Source: Ferranicluibacter quercicola
Lineage (GTDB): Bacteria > Pseudomonadota > Alphaproteobacteria > Rhizobiales > Rhizobiaceae
Direction: 5' to 3'
Assembly: GCF_021168455.1 (NCBI RefSeq)
Contig: NZ_JAJOZR010000016.1
Location: forward strand, 32,872 to 96,871
DNA: 64,000 nt
Below the pieces are notes generated by a model. It had not been told where the DNA came from and did not search any database. It saw only the letters and a program-made list of their open reading frames with translations. Of the stretch, positions 9,129 to 18,029 are shown one piece after another (the stretch's first letter is position 1; each line of letters begins with the position of its first letter). The position numbers and the translations under genes are program-made.

Positions 9129-10133
9129 ATGCACTTGCAGATCCAGAGACGTTCCTTTCTTCGTTCCGCCGCCGTGGCGCTTGCCGCGCCGGCGCTGCTC
9201 ACGACCCTTCGGGACGCACAGGCAGCAACGACGCTGACGCTGGGCCATGGGGCAGCTCCCGGCAATCCGCGCACGGTGGCCGCGGCGAAATTTGCAGAGC
9301 TCGTCGGCCAGAAAACGGAAGGCCGCGTCAAGATCAACGTAGCTGGCGCCGAAACCCTCGGCAGCGATTCCGCCATGCTGACCAGCCTGCGAACCGGGGC
9401 GCTCGATTTTACCGCCAACAGCCAGGGCGCGACATCCGCGCTCGTTCCGGAACTGTCGGCGCTCGGCCTGCCGTTCCTGTTTGCGACGACCGAAAAGGCG
9501 ATGTCGGTTCTTTCGGGCGCCGTCGGCGGCGAACTCGACAAGCGCTTCGAGGCCATCGGGATCATGCCGCTGGATTGGTGGGACAATGGCGTCCGCCATC
9601 TCACCAACTCCAAGCGCAAGGTGACGACACCGGCGGAGGTCGCCGGGCTGAAGGTTCGCACCCCCGCCGATCCGATGACGATCGATATCTTCCAGGCGCT
9701 CGGCGCCAGCACGGAACAGATCGCCTTCGGCGAACTCTACATCGCCCTGCAACAGGGCGTCGTCGACGGGCAGGAAAATCCGCTTGCGAATATCGAAAGC
9801 TCCAAGCTGTACGAGGTCAACCGCTTCGTGAGCCTGACCGCGCACAAGTGGGAATCGACCCCCTTCCTGATGTCGATGATCGCCCGTGCCCGGCTCGGCA
9901 AGGATCTGGAGGCCGTGATGGCTGCGGCGAAGGAGGCAGGTGAACTGCAGCGCTCGTTGTCTCGCGACAAGGCGACGGAAGTGCTTGCGGCATTCAAGGG
10001 CAATCCGGCGGTCGAGGTGACGGAGGTTGATCGTGAGGCATTCGTGAAAGCGACGGCGCCCGTTGCCGATGTCTGGAAGCAGAAGCCGTTCGGCGAATTC
10101 GTGGCTCAGGTTGAGGCGGAGGCAAGGGCGTGA
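9129..10133 (+). CDS. TRAP transporter periplasmic binding protein, DctP family
   Basis: A 334-residue solute receptor for the TRAP system encoded next. The N-terminus contains RRSFLR followed by a hydrophobic stretch, a good Tat-type signal peptide. The mature part has the DctP/DctB pattern: an arginine-containing GLKVRTPADP strand, which in the family anchors the carboxylate of the ligand, and QQGVVDGQENPLANI. I start at 9129 because GGAGG at 9120-9124 is its ribosome site; an in-frame ATG at 9117 overlaps that site. The ligand is probably an organic or sugar acid. It is 66 bases after the transketolase genes and overlaps dctQ by four bases. Confidence 0.93.
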   Translation: MHLQIQRRSFLRSAAVALAAPALLTTLRDAQAATTLTLGHGAAPGNPRTVAAAKFAELVGQKTEGRVKINVAGAETLGSDSAMLTSLRTGALDFTANSQGATSALVPELSALGLPFLFATTEKAMSVLSGAVGGELDKRFEAIGIMPLDWWDNGVRHLTNSKRKVTTPAEVAGLKVRTPADPMTIDIFQALGASTEQIAFGELYIALQQGVVDGQENPLANIESSKLYEVNRFVSLTAHKWESTPFLMSMIARARLGKDLEAVMAAAKEAGELQRSLSRDKATEVLAAFKGNPAVEVTEVDREAFVKATAPVADVWKQKPFGEFVAQVEAEARA

Positions 10134-10690
10134 GCCCTACCTCCGGGCGGCCGGCGGCCACGACCGGCGCCATACAGACGATCGATCTCGTGGCCGGCGT
10201 CATCACACGGCTCTGCCGCGTCGTTCTCATCATCAGCGGAATCGCGCTGACGGCGGTGACGACAGCGAACGTGCTTGCCCGGTATGCCATGGCCAGCGGC
10301 GGATTTTCGTTTGCCCAGGAATTGCCGATGCTGATCTTTCCCTGGTTCATTCTGGCGGGGATCGTGCTTGCCGCGCATGCCGGCGGGCACATGGCCGTCG
10401 AGTGGATTTATGACAAGCTGGGCGAGCGGTGGCGCATTCTCGCTTTCTGCCTCGCCAATTCCATCAGCGCCGCTGCTTTCCTGTGCCTTGGCTATCAGGC
10501 GACCATCGTTGCGGAGATCGCCAGCGTGGAGCGTAGCCCCGTCCTGCAATTGCCGAACAGCATCGGCTACTACGCGCTCGCCGTCGGTTCCGTCCTGGTA
10601 TCGCTCGTCATTGTCTCCGCCACCGCAAGGGTTTTCCGCTTTGGCTGGGAGCACCGAACAGAGGTGAAAGCCGAGGAGATGCCGGTATGA
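10130..10690 (+). CDS. TRAP transporter small permease, DctQ family
   Basis: A 186-residue inner-membrane protein with four predicted helices (around residues 22-45, 60-80, 100-120, 145-165). The family core FAQELPMLIFPWFILAGIVL is visible. The GTG start overlaps the dctP stop (GTGA) and the stop overlaps the dctM start (ATGA), so P, Q and M are translated as a unit. It acts with DctM as the sodium-driven membrane part of the transporter. Confidence 0.92.
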   Translation: MSPTSGRPAATTGAIQTIDLVAGVITRLCRVVLIISGIALTAVTTANVLARYAMASGGFSFAQELPMLIFPWFILAGIVLAAHAGGHMAVEWIYDKLGERWRILAFCLANSISAAAFLCLGYQATIVAEIASVERSPVLQLPNSIGYYALAVGSVLVSLVIVSATARVFRFGWEHRTEVKAEEMPV

Positions 10691-11946
10691 CACTCGTTAT
10701 GATCGCCGCGTTTTGCGTCCTGATGATCCTTGCGGTGCCCGTCGGCTATGCGCTCATTATCTCGGCAGCAGCGGGCGTTCTCTTTAATGGCTATGTGCCG
10801 CTGTCGATCGTCGCCCAGCAGGTCTATGATCAGACGCAGTCCTTCCCCATGCTTGCCCTTCCCTTTTTTATGCTCGCCGGGACCCTGATGCTCGGCGGCG
10901 AACTGGGACGGCAATTACTGGAGCTCGCCTCGAAGGCCATGCAGCGCTGGCGGGGCGGCCCGCTTTCCACGACCGTGGTTTCGTCCGTAGTCTTTGGCGG
11001 CGTGTCCGGCTCTGCGGTCGCCAATGCCAGTGCGCTCGGATCAGTGCTCATCCCGTGGCAGAAGAAGCAGGGATATCCGCCGGCCCTTTGCGCCGCGAAC
11101 AACGCGACGTCGTCGGTCATCGACGTACTGATCCCGCCGTCCATTCCGATGATCCTGTATTCGCTGGTCAGCGGCGTCAGCGTCGGCGATCTCTTCCTTG
11201 CCGGCATCCTGCCCGGCCTGCTGATGGCCGTGGGCTTCATCTTCGTCTGCTGGCTGATCGCTGTGCGACGGGGCTATCCGACGAATGCCGAGACGATGCG
11301 CAAGCGCGATATGGGGGCGCTCGTGTTGAAGAGCTTTCCGGCCATCCTCCTGCCCATTCTCATCATCCTGTTCCTGCGCTTCGGTCTTGCCACACCGACG
11401 GAAGTCGCGGTGCTCTCGGTGGTTTACTCCCTGGTGCTGAGCCTCGTCTTCTATCGCGACCTGACATGGAAGCGCTTCTGCGACAATATTGTCGAGGCGG
11501 GCATGGGAACCGGCGTGGTGATGCTGGTTATCATGGGCAGCGCCGCGGTCGGATGGGTTCTGACCTTCGACCAGGCGCCGCAGCAGATGGCCGACTGGGT
11601 CGCGCTCCACATCTCCAATCCGATCGTCATTATATTGATGATGAATGTCCTGATGCTCATCGTCGGCATGCCGCTCGACATGCCGCCGGCGATCTTGCTG
11701 CTCGGCCCGATCTTCGTGCCGCTTGCAGACCAGATCGGTCTCGACAGGGTGCAGCTCGGCCTGATGATGGTCGTCAATCTCGGGATCGGCCTCTATACGC
11801 CGCCGATTGGCACGACGCTCTTTATCTCCTCGTCGATCGCCAAGGCGCCGCTGGGCGAGACGACGCGAGAGCTGTGGCCATATTTCTCCATGGCCATGCT
11901 GCTCCTCCTCGCGGTCAGCTTCATCCCCGCCCTGACGCTGTATTGA
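10687..11946 (+). CDS. TRAP transporter large permease, DctM family
   Basis: A 419-residue membrane protein with about twelve helices, the normal DctM length. Typical family strings are present: FPMLALPFFMLAGTLM, GGVSGSAVANASALGS and IGLYTPPIGTTLFI. It is the transport channel of the TRAP system and acts with the DctP and DctQ products just upstream. The next gene, an ABC ATPase, begins 11 bases after its stop, so TRAP and ABC importers share one transcript. That is unusual and suggests the pathway takes in two related compounds, for example a sugar and its acid. Confidence 0.93.
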   Translation: MTLVMIAAFCVLMILAVPVGYALIISAAAGVLFNGYVPLSIVAQQVYDQTQSFPMLALPFFMLAGTLMLGGELGRQLLELASKAMQRWRGGPLSTTVVSSVVFGGVSGSAVANASALGSVLIPWQKKQGYPPALCAANNATSSVIDVLIPPSIPMILYSLVSGVSVGDLFLAGILPGLLMAVGFIFVCWLIAVRRGYPTNAETMRKRDMGALVLKSFPAILLPILIILFLRFGLATPTEVAVLSVVYSLVLSLVFYRDLTWKRFCDNIVEAGMGTGVVMLVIMGSAAVGWVLTFDQAPQQMADWVALHISNPIVIILMMNVLMLIVGMPLDMPPAILLLGPIFVPLADQIGLDRVQLGLMMVVNLGIGLYTPPIGTTLFISSSIAKAPLGETTRELWPYFSMAMLLLLAVSFIPALTLY

Positions 11947-11957
11947 AGGAGGACGCG

Positions 11958-13457
11958 ATGACCGAGGACAGCAACTACGCTGTGACCGTGCGGGGACTGA
12001 CAAAGTCCTATGGAGCGACGTCCGTGTTGAAGGGCGTGAACTTCTCCGTTCGAAGAGGCGAGATCCACGCGCTTCTTGGCGGCAACGGTGCAGGCAAGTC
12101 GACATTGATCCGGATCATCACGGGATCGGCATCACAGGATGGAGGCACGATCGAGTTCCGCGATCGAGCCGATAGGTTGCGCACGGAAGCAGAAGGGCGG
12201 CGAAAGGTGGCGGTTGTTCACCAGGAGCTTGCGCTTCTTCCAAACCTGACGGTCGCGGAAAACATCGCCCTGCCGCACTTTTCGCGTGGCTTCGGACTGT
12301 TCAATCGCAAGTGGGCGATAAAACAAGCCCATGCCGCCCTATCGATGATCGACCGCAGTTTTGCGGACGCTTCACTGCACTGGTTCGTCGGCAGCCTCAG
12401 CCTGCATGAAGGGCAGATGGTGGAGATCGCCCGGGCACTGGCGTCCGGGGCGGAACTCATTCTCCTCGATGAACCGACTGCCAACCTGACGGCGCTTGAA
12501 ACCGAACGGCTGTTCTCGGTTTTGCGGCGGTTGACGCAAGAGACCGGCCTTTCGGTGGTCTTCGTCTCTCATCGCATGAAGGAAATCCGGCAGATTGCGA
12601 ATACCTGCAGCATCATCCGCGACGGGCGCACGGTCATCGACCGCGAACCGATGGCAGGATTGAGCGACACGGCAATCATCGAGAAGATGGGACAACTTTC
12701 GCAGGCGCAGGCTCAGGTCCAGGAACGCCCCGCAGCGGACATTTCCCGCGCCGAAGGTCACGGCCGCCTGACCATTCGTGAGAATGGGCTCGAGATCTCC
12801 CTGGAGCCGGGCGTGATCCTTGGCGTCGCCGGCGCGCCGGCCGGTCCGCAAACGCTGATCGACACGCTTGTCGGCGCTGCGCGCTCGAAGCGCTGGACGG
12901 TGTCCCATGCGGGCTGGCCTGCAAGGTTCTCGTCGCCGCATCAGGCCGCGACACTCGGTTCAGGTTTCATAACCGGCGATCGCTCCCACAAGGGTGTCCT
13001 GCACAGTCTGCCGATCATCGACAATGTGCTCGCTTCGCGCCGCATCGTCCGGGGCAGCCTTTTCACCGGGGCACGCGAGAGCGTCGAATGCCTCGATCTC
13101 ATGCAGGCCCTGAAGGTGAAGGCGGCTTCCATCTGGGACCTGCCGAACACGCTGAGCGGCGGAACGCAGCAAAAGTTGCTCCTCGCCCGGTGGCTCGGCG
13201 TTCCCTCGCGCCTTCTCGTTCTAGAGGAGCCGACGCGCGGCGTCGATATCGGCACAAAGAAAGAAATCTATCAGCTTATTCGTCAGATGGCCGCGAGCGG
13301 CACAATGATCGTCTGGTGGTCAACCGAGAATACCGAGCTTCTAGAAGTCTGCGACCGCGTGCTGGCCTTCAATACGGATGGCCGTTGTGCAGGTGTGATC
13401 GAACGGCAGGACCTCACCGAAGACAAGCTTGCGGAACTCACAGGAATGGCGGCATGA
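11958..13457 (+). CDS. Sugar ABC transporter ATP-binding protein (two fused ATPase domains, RbsA/XylG type)
   Basis: 499 residues. The first ATPase half has Walker A GGNGAGKST, a divergent signature LSLHEGQ and Walker B ILLDEPTANL. The second half has signature LSGGTQQK and Walker B LVLEEPTRGVD but no canonical P-loop: its position reads GVAGAPAGPQTL, as is common for the inactive second site of this family. The start at 11958 is preceded by GAAGGAGG; the longer open frame upstream overlaps dctM and is not used. It energises uptake with the permease that follows (four-base overlap). The C-terminal switch text (VWWSTENTELLEVCDRV) differs somewhat from ribose-type proteins. Confidence 0.92.
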   Translation: MTEDSNYAVTVRGLTKSYGATSVLKGVNFSVRRGEIHALLGGNGAGKSTLIRIITGSASQDGGTIEFRDRADRLRTEAEGRRKVAVVHQELALLPNLTVAENIALPHFSRGFGLFNRKWAIKQAHAALSMIDRSFADASLHWFVGSLSLHEGQMVEIARALASGAELILLDEPTANLTALETERLFSVLRRLTQETGLSVVFVSHRMKEIRQIANTCSIIRDGRTVIDREPMAGLSDTAIIEKMGQLSQAQAQVQERPAADISRAEGHGRLTIRENGLEISLEPGVILGVAGAPAGPQTLIDTLVGAARSKRWTVSHAGWPARFSSPHQAATLGSGFITGDRSHKGVLHSLPIIDNVLASRRIVRGSLFTGARESVECLDLMQALKVKAASIWDLPNTLSGGTQQKLLLARWLGVPSRLLVLEEPTRGVDIGTKKEIYQLIRQMAASGTMIVWWSTENTELLEVCDRVLAFNTDGRCAGVIERQDLTEDKLAELTGMAA

Positions 13458-14473
13458 CACAAACACCTGCACAAACGGCAACCCCGCAACCGGCGACAGA
13501 GACGCAGCCGGCCATCCGGCATCGCGAAAGTCTCCTATCTGCCTACCGGACCGAAATCGCGATCGCCGTCGCCATCGTGCTTCTGGCACTTGCGGTCGGT
13601 TCGCAGGTGCCACAGGCACTGAGCTGGGGGAACTTCGCAAACATCACGCAAGCCGGCGCGCCGCTCATCATCATGTCGCTCGGCGTCCTGCTCGTCGTTA
13701 TCACGGGAGGGATCGACTTGTCCGTCGGCTCGGTCTTTTCGCTGACGGGCATGGTGACGGCGCAGGCGATGGCCTACGGTTTCGGCGGGATCGAGGCCAG
13801 CCTGATCGGGCTTTGCGTCGGCCTCGTCTTCGGTTCGATCAATGGCTTCCTCGTGACAATTGCCGGGCTGGCGCCATTTGTCGTGACATTGATCACATTC
13901 GCGGTCGCAGGCTCGCTGTCCTTCATCGTCACCAACGGGCGCTCGATGCCCGTCAACGATCCGGATTTCTGGCTTCTCAACAGCGGAAGCCTTATTCCCG
14001 GGATGCCGAATTACATTCTGTTCTGCCTGGTGCTGGTTTTTGCGATTGAATTGTTCCTGAAAAAGCTGGTCGCTGGCCGCTGGTTTTACGCCGTGGGCAG
14101 CAGTGCAGCCGCCGCTTATCTTCTCGGCATTCCTGTAAAGCGGACAACGTTCTTTGCCTATGTAGCATCGTCCATGCTCGCATCGTTCTCCGGCCTTCTG
14201 ACGATCTCCTACATTCTGAATGCGGAATCGACCGCAGGCTCCAGTCTGATGCTGCAGGCCATCGCGGCTGTCGTCATCGGCGGGGCGAGCCTCCTCGGCG
14301 GCACGGGCACCGCCGTCGGCGCCGTTCTCGGCGCGCTGATGATCACCGTCATCCAGAACGGCGTCAATCTCATCGGCATCAACAGTTTCTGGCAAGGCTC
14401 GGTGACCGGCCTTGCCATTCTCATCGCGGTCCTGATCGACCGTTTCAGTAAATCCCGGCGGGGAGCCGGTTAA
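13454..14473 (+). CDS. Sugar ABC transporter permease (RbsC type)
   Basis: A 339-residue inner-membrane permease with about ten helices. The family motif LVVITGGIDLSVGS and the later GGASLLGGTGTAVGA loop that contacts the ATPase are clear. The start overlaps the ATPase stop by four bases. It has a proline/threonine-rich cytoplasmic N-terminal tail (about 1-22) that carries no obvious domain. The binding-protein gene follows after 42 bases. Confidence 0.93.
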   Translation: MTQTPAQTATPQPATETQPAIRHRESLLSAYRTEIAIAVAIVLLALAVGSQVPQALSWGNFANITQAGAPLIIMSLGVLLVVITGGIDLSVGSVFSLTGMVTAQAMAYGFGGIEASLIGLCVGLVFGSINGFLVTIAGLAPFVVTLITFAVAGSLSFIVTNGRSMPVNDPDFWLLNSGSLIPGMPNYILFCLVLVFAIELFLKKLVAGRWFYAVGSSAAAAYLLGIPVKRTTFFAYVASSMLASFSGLLTISYILNAESTAGSSLMLQAIAAVVIGGASLLGGTGTAVGAVLGALMITVIQNGVNLIGINSFWQGSVTGLAILIAVLIDRFSKSRRGAG

Positions 14474-14477
14474 CAGT

Positions 14478-14494
14478 ACCAGCATGAGGCTGGT
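14478..14494 (+). other. Small intercistronic hairpin between permease and binding-protein genes
   Basis: ACCAGC and GCTGGT form a six-base-pair stem with a five-base loop, followed by TTTCCTT. It lies in the 42-base gap before the binding-protein gene. It could act as an mRNA processing or stability element that raises binding-protein expression; it is too weak to be called a terminator. Confidence 0.3.
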
Positions 14495-14515
14495 TTCCTT
14501 GGAGGAGGAAAGACC

Positions 14516-15484
14516 ATGGTTTGGAAATTTAACACTGTAATTGCGATCTTTGCAGCAGCGTCGCTCGGCGCCGTATCCGCGCAGGCGCAAGAAAAAAAGA
14601 CTGTCGCCTATCTCGCCCCGTCGCTCGACATTTCGTACTGGCAGTGGGTGGGCTATGGCGTAAAGGAAAAGGCGCAGGCGCTCGGCATGGACTATGTAGA
14701 GTTTACATCCGAAAACTCGCCGGCCAAGCAGATGGACAATGCTCGTACGGCAGTGACGAAGGGCGTCGATGGTATCGTCATCGGCCCGGTCAGCTCTACC
14801 AGCACGCCGCCGCTGCTCGCCTATCTGAAATCCCAGAATATTCCGGTGGCCTTCGCCGGTATCGGGCCGCAGCCCGGGCAGACGGACTATACGTCATCGG
14901 TCACTGCCAACAATCTCGAGACCGGAAAGGCGCAAGGCAGCTTCGTCTGCAAACTCGCCAAAGAACGCGGTGGCAATCAGGTGGGCATGCTTTCCCTGCC
15001 GCAGGATCGCGAAAATGCGCAAAAATATCTCAAAGGGGCCGAAGAGGCGTTTAAGAGCGATGGATGCGATCTCGTGCAGATGCTGGAGACGCGTGGTCTG
15101 ACCGTGAACGAAGCGGTGACGCAGGCAAACGATATGTTGACGGCGCATCCCGACATTAAAGCGATCTACGGCATGTATGACGAGGCAGGCACCGGTGCTG
15201 CCAAAGCGGTGGAGACACGCGGCCTAACGGGCAAGGTCGGCATTGCCGTCGCCGATGGAAGCCCGACGACCATCGGTCTGCTGAAGGCCAAAGCTATCCA
15301 GGGCATATTCTTCCAAGAGGCCGTGGGCCAGGGTATCGACGGGACGCAGCAGGTCTTCAACGCGCTGACCGGCGCGGAGGTGACCAAGGACCTGGCGCTC
15401 GTCATGCCGCTGGTCACGGCGGACAAGGTGGATTCGCCGGAAGCCAAGGCGACCATCGCCCGCGTTTTCCCGCCGAGCAACTGA
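14516..15484 (+). CDS. Sugar ABC transporter periplasmic binding protein (peripla_BP_4 family)
   Basis: 322 residues with a clear Sec signal peptide (about 1-24, cleavage after AQA). The mature protein begins with a strand typical of ribose/galactose-type binding proteins (KTVAYLAPSLDISYWQW), contains GVDGIVIGPVSSTST, the hinge-region NNLETGKAQGSF, and ends in the usual final helix. It has a strong ribosome site (GGAGGAGG). It is the receptor of the ABC importer encoded upstream. The ligand is unknown; linkage to a lactonase-type hydrolase suggests a sugar that is oxidised to a lactone. Confidence 0.92.
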   Translation: MVWKFNTVIAIFAAASLGAVSAQAQEKKTVAYLAPSLDISYWQWVGYGVKEKAQALGMDYVEFTSENSPAKQMDNARTAVTKGVDGIVIGPVSSTSTPPLLAYLKSQNIPVAFAGIGPQPGQTDYTSSVTANNLETGKAQGSFVCKLAKERGGNQVGMLSLPQDRENAQKYLKGAEEAFKSDGCDLVQMLETRGLTVNEAVTQANDMLTAHPDIKAIYGMYDEAGTGAAKAVETRGLTGKVGIAVADGSPTTIGLLKAKAIQGIFFQEAVGQGIDGTQQVFNALTGAEVTKDLALVMPLVTADKVDSPEAKATIARVFPPSN

Positions 15485-15490
15485 CGCAGT

Positions 15491-15521
15491 GAACGGTGCC
15501 CGTTTCGCACGGGCACCGTTC
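15491..15521 (+). other. Strong intercistronic hairpin downstream of the binding-protein gene
   Basis: A perfect 12-base-pair stem (GAACGGTGCCCG with its complement) and a seven-base loop, beginning seven bases after the binding-protein stop. No T-run follows and the next gene begins 17 bases later, so it is more likely to protect the upstream mRNA from 3' decay, or to attenuate, than to end the operon. Confidence 0.6.
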
Positions 15522-15538
15522 CCGAAGTGGAGAGCTTC

Positions 15539-16432
15539 ATGAAAGACATACCCATCATCGACCCACATTTTCACCTCTGGGACCTTGAGAAAAATTATTA
15601 TCCCTGGCTCTCGGACGGGGTCAAGCCATCCGCATTCGGCGACTATTCGGCCATTAACAAGACCTATCTCATCGGCGACTACCTTGACGATGCGAAGGGC
15701 CAGAACCTCGTGAAGGCTGTGCATCTGGATGTCGGCTACGACCCGAAGGACCCTGTGGGCGAGACCCGCTGGCTGCAGGGCGTTGCGGACCGGCACGGAT
15801 TTCCCCACGGCATTGTCGGCTACGCCGATTTTCGCAAGCCCGACGTCGCGGCTCTGCTCGACGAGCACATGCAATACCGGAACTTCCGCGGCATCCGCCA
15901 GTCAATGAATTTCCACAGGGATCCGGCCAAGACCTATCTTCTGGAACCGGAGGTCAGCCGCACCACGGAATGGCGACGAGGCTTTCGCGAGCTAGAACGG
16001 CGCAAGCTGAGCTTCGATCTGCAGATCTACTATTGGCAGATGCAGGAGTTTCTGGACTTGGCATCCGACTTTCCCGACGTGCAGTTCATCCTCAATCACA
16101 CGGGCATGCAGGTTGATGGTCCGGGTCATTTCCAGGGCTGGCGCGAAGGCATGGGGAAATTGGCCAAAGCCCCGAACGTGGCCTGCAAAATTTCCGGTCT
16201 CGGAATGGGAGACTGGACCTGGACGACGGAAACAATTCGTCCATACGTCGAAGAGACGATCGAAGCTTTCGGCATCGACCGGTGCATGTTCGCGTCTAAC
16301 TTCCCGGTGGATAAGCTTTTCTCGACCTATGATGCGCTTTGGAAGGCATTCGGCGAGATCACTGCCGGGTTCAGCAACGGCGAGCGCCTGAAGCTGTTTC
16401 ACGACAACGCCGCCTATTTCTATCGCCTTTGA
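15539..16432 (+). CDS. COG3618 amidohydrolase (lactonase-type, PF04909)
   Basis: A 297-residue TIM-barrel metal hydrolase. The HxH metal motif is in IIDPHFHLWDL, a further histidine is in ILNHTGMQ, and the late Asp lies in MFASNFPVDK. Members hydrolyse sugar lactones (fucono-, rhamnono- and galactarolactones) or related rings. I start at the ATG at 15539 with GGAG nine bases upstream; a GTG at 15527 would add four residues. As the last gene of the operon it fits hydrolysis of a lactone made by the SDR at the front. The substrate is not deducible from sequence alone. Confidence 0.85.
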   Translation: MKDIPIIDPHFHLWDLEKNYYPWLSDGVKPSAFGDYSAINKTYLIGDYLDDAKGQNLVKAVHLDVGYDPKDPVGETRWLQGVADRHGFPHGIVGYADFRKPDVAALLDEHMQYRNFRGIRQSMNFHRDPAKTYLLEPEVSRTTEWRRGFRELERRKLSFDLQIYYWQMQEFLDLASDFPDVQFILNHTGMQVDGPGHFQGWREGMGKLAKAPNVACKISGLGMGDWTWTTETIRPYVEETIEAFGIDRCMFASNFPVDKLFSTYDALWKAFGEITAGFSNGERLKLFHDNAAYFYRL

Positions 16433-16753
16433 TGACTGCGCTCGAGCGTATCGCCAACGCCTGGCCTAGGAGCAATTTCGATGCACTCATGCCTTGGAAC
16501 TACCCCCGCAGAACGGCCCTACGGCTTGCGACCACCTTCACCACGGCATCCTTGTGCTTGTGGCCAGTCGATTAATACGGTGTTCGTGCTCTCCATACAA
16601 ATCAATCGAGCGGATTGCGAGATAGGCGGAAATTCCCCATGGATCGCTGAAGTTGCATGACCGAAGATGTCCAGGCAGCGAAACTGTCAACAAAGATTGG
16701 ATAGTTTGCTAAAAACTGTCATGCTTCATTCAGGTGAATGATCGAGACAGAAC
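16433..16753 (+). promoter_or_regulatory. Intergenic region before the LacI gene, with a direct repeat
   Basis: No gene seen. AAACTGTCA occurs twice, at 16681-16689 and 16713-16721, 32 bases apart (three helical turns) and on the same face of the helix, just upstream of the LacI start. It is a plausible binding site or promoter region. Nothing else recognisable. Confidence 0.3.
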
Positions 16754-17782
16754 ATGAAACGCCCTACCATTGCCGACGTCGCGAAGGCCGCTGACTTGAG
16801 TGTTGCCACGGTTGATCGTGTTCTGAACGGAAGGCTGCCTGTTAGAGACGAGACAGCCCGCAAAGTATATGCGGCTGCGGAACGTTTGGGCTTTCACGGA
16901 GCCAAGATTATTCGCCAGCGCATGATGGCCGATTTGCCGTCTTATCGGTTCGGTATTATTCTGCGGAAGGAGCGGCAGCCATTCTATCAGGCTTTTGCCG
17001 AACAACTGAACGTAGCGGCAGCAGCCGTGAAGGATCGTCATATCAGCCTGACGATCAGCTATGCTGTTTCGGGCGAGCCAAGCGAACTGTCGGAGTTGAT
17101 GCACGGCATGGCTGGCAAGGTTTGCGCCATCGCTGTGACGGGACCAGATCACTACGACGTGACGGCTGCCGTCTCGACCCTGAAGGCCAAGGGCATCCCG
17201 ACGTTCGCCCTCCTGACCGATCTGGCGCAAGGCGTGCGCGAGGCCTATCTCGGGACCAACAATATGAAGGTCGGCCGAAGTGCGGCCTGGATGATCTCCA
17301 AACTGTCGCCTTCGCCGGGAAAGGTGGTCCTGTTTCTCGGCGGCCACCGGTTTCACGGACATTCGCTCCGTGAGATGGGTTTTCGCGCTTACATGCGCGA
17401 GTTTGCGCCGCAGTTTCAAGTTCTCGATGCCCATATTAATTTGGAAACCCGGCGGCTGACCTATGAACTCCTGATGGATACGCTGTCGCACCATCCCGAT
17501 CTCGTCGGCGTCTACTGCATGGGCGGTGGTATGGAGGGTGCCATCGAGGCGCTGAGGGAGAGCAAGCGCTCGGAGAAGATCGCCTGCCTCGTCAACGAAC
17601 TCACGCCGGAATCCCGGCAGGCACTGCTCGAGCGCCGAATCTCGGGCGTTTTTCAGACGCCGCTGGTCGAACTCTGTGCCGACCTGATTGCGACAATGGT
17701 GCACACGATCGAGCACGGCATGGCGGAAAGTCCCGGGCAGCGCTTCTTCCCGGCCCTTCTCTGGGTTCCTGAAAGTCTATGA
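16754..17782 (+). CDS. LacI-family transcriptional regulator
   Basis: 342 residues. The N-terminal helix-turn-helix IADVAKAADLSVATVDRVLNG (about 5-25) has the LacI form with the rhizobial VDRVLNG ending, followed by the hinge helix and a periplasmic-binding-protein-like effector domain. It lies between the lactonase/ABC operon upstream and the inositol transporter operon downstream, both in the same direction, so it could serve either. I favour the upstream pathway or the transporter just downstream without being able to choose. Confidence 0.88.
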   Translation: MKRPTIADVAKAADLSVATVDRVLNGRLPVRDETARKVYAAAERLGFHGAKIIRQRMMADLPSYRFGIILRKERQPFYQAFAEQLNVAAAAVKDRHISLTISYAVSGEPSELSELMHGMAGKVCAIAVTGPDHYDVTAAVSTLKAKGIPTFALLTDLAQGVREAYLGTNNMKVGRSAAWMISKLSPSPGKVVLFLGGHRFHGHSLREMGFRAYMREFAPQFQVLDAHINLETRRLTYELLMDTLSHHPDLVGVYCMGGGMEGAIEALRESKRSEKIACLVNELTPESRQALLERRISGVFQTPLVELCADLIATMVHTIEHGMAESPGQRFFPALLWVPESL

Positions 17783-17788
17783 GGGAAT

Positions 17789-17825
17789 GATAGAAAAACG
17801 TCAGCCTCGCGAGAACGTTTCTATC
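17789..17825 (+). other. Dyad/hairpin after the LacI gene
   Basis: GATAGAAA is mirrored by TTTCTATC, and inner CGT/ACG pairs extend the stem with a two-base bulge. It starts seven bases after the lacI stop. It may be a terminator for lacI, although no T-run follows. The right arm includes an AACGTT core like LacI-type operators, so a regulatory role upstream of the inositol transporter is the alternative. Confidence 0.35.
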
Positions 17826-18029
17826 AGGAATGACGGCTCGACGTTCTCATGACGTGTTGACCCGCCGGGCCGACTGCGGAATTGTCCCCCTGCGGTGACG
17901 AGGTAGGAGCTCACCGCTTACGCAACAAGATCCTTGTTTCCCGCCGCCGGTTCGCCAGCGGCATCGGACACGCATGCCCATGAACCGCCGCGTAGCAGCG
18001 GCAACCTAGATGAAGTGGAGGAGAACCCG

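Noticed and set aside
17783..18029. IolR-type site GGAA-N6-TTCC upstream of the inositol transporter
   Set aside because: I looked for the Sinorhizobium IolR pattern here and found no match, so regulation of this operon by the RpiR protein is left as inference.
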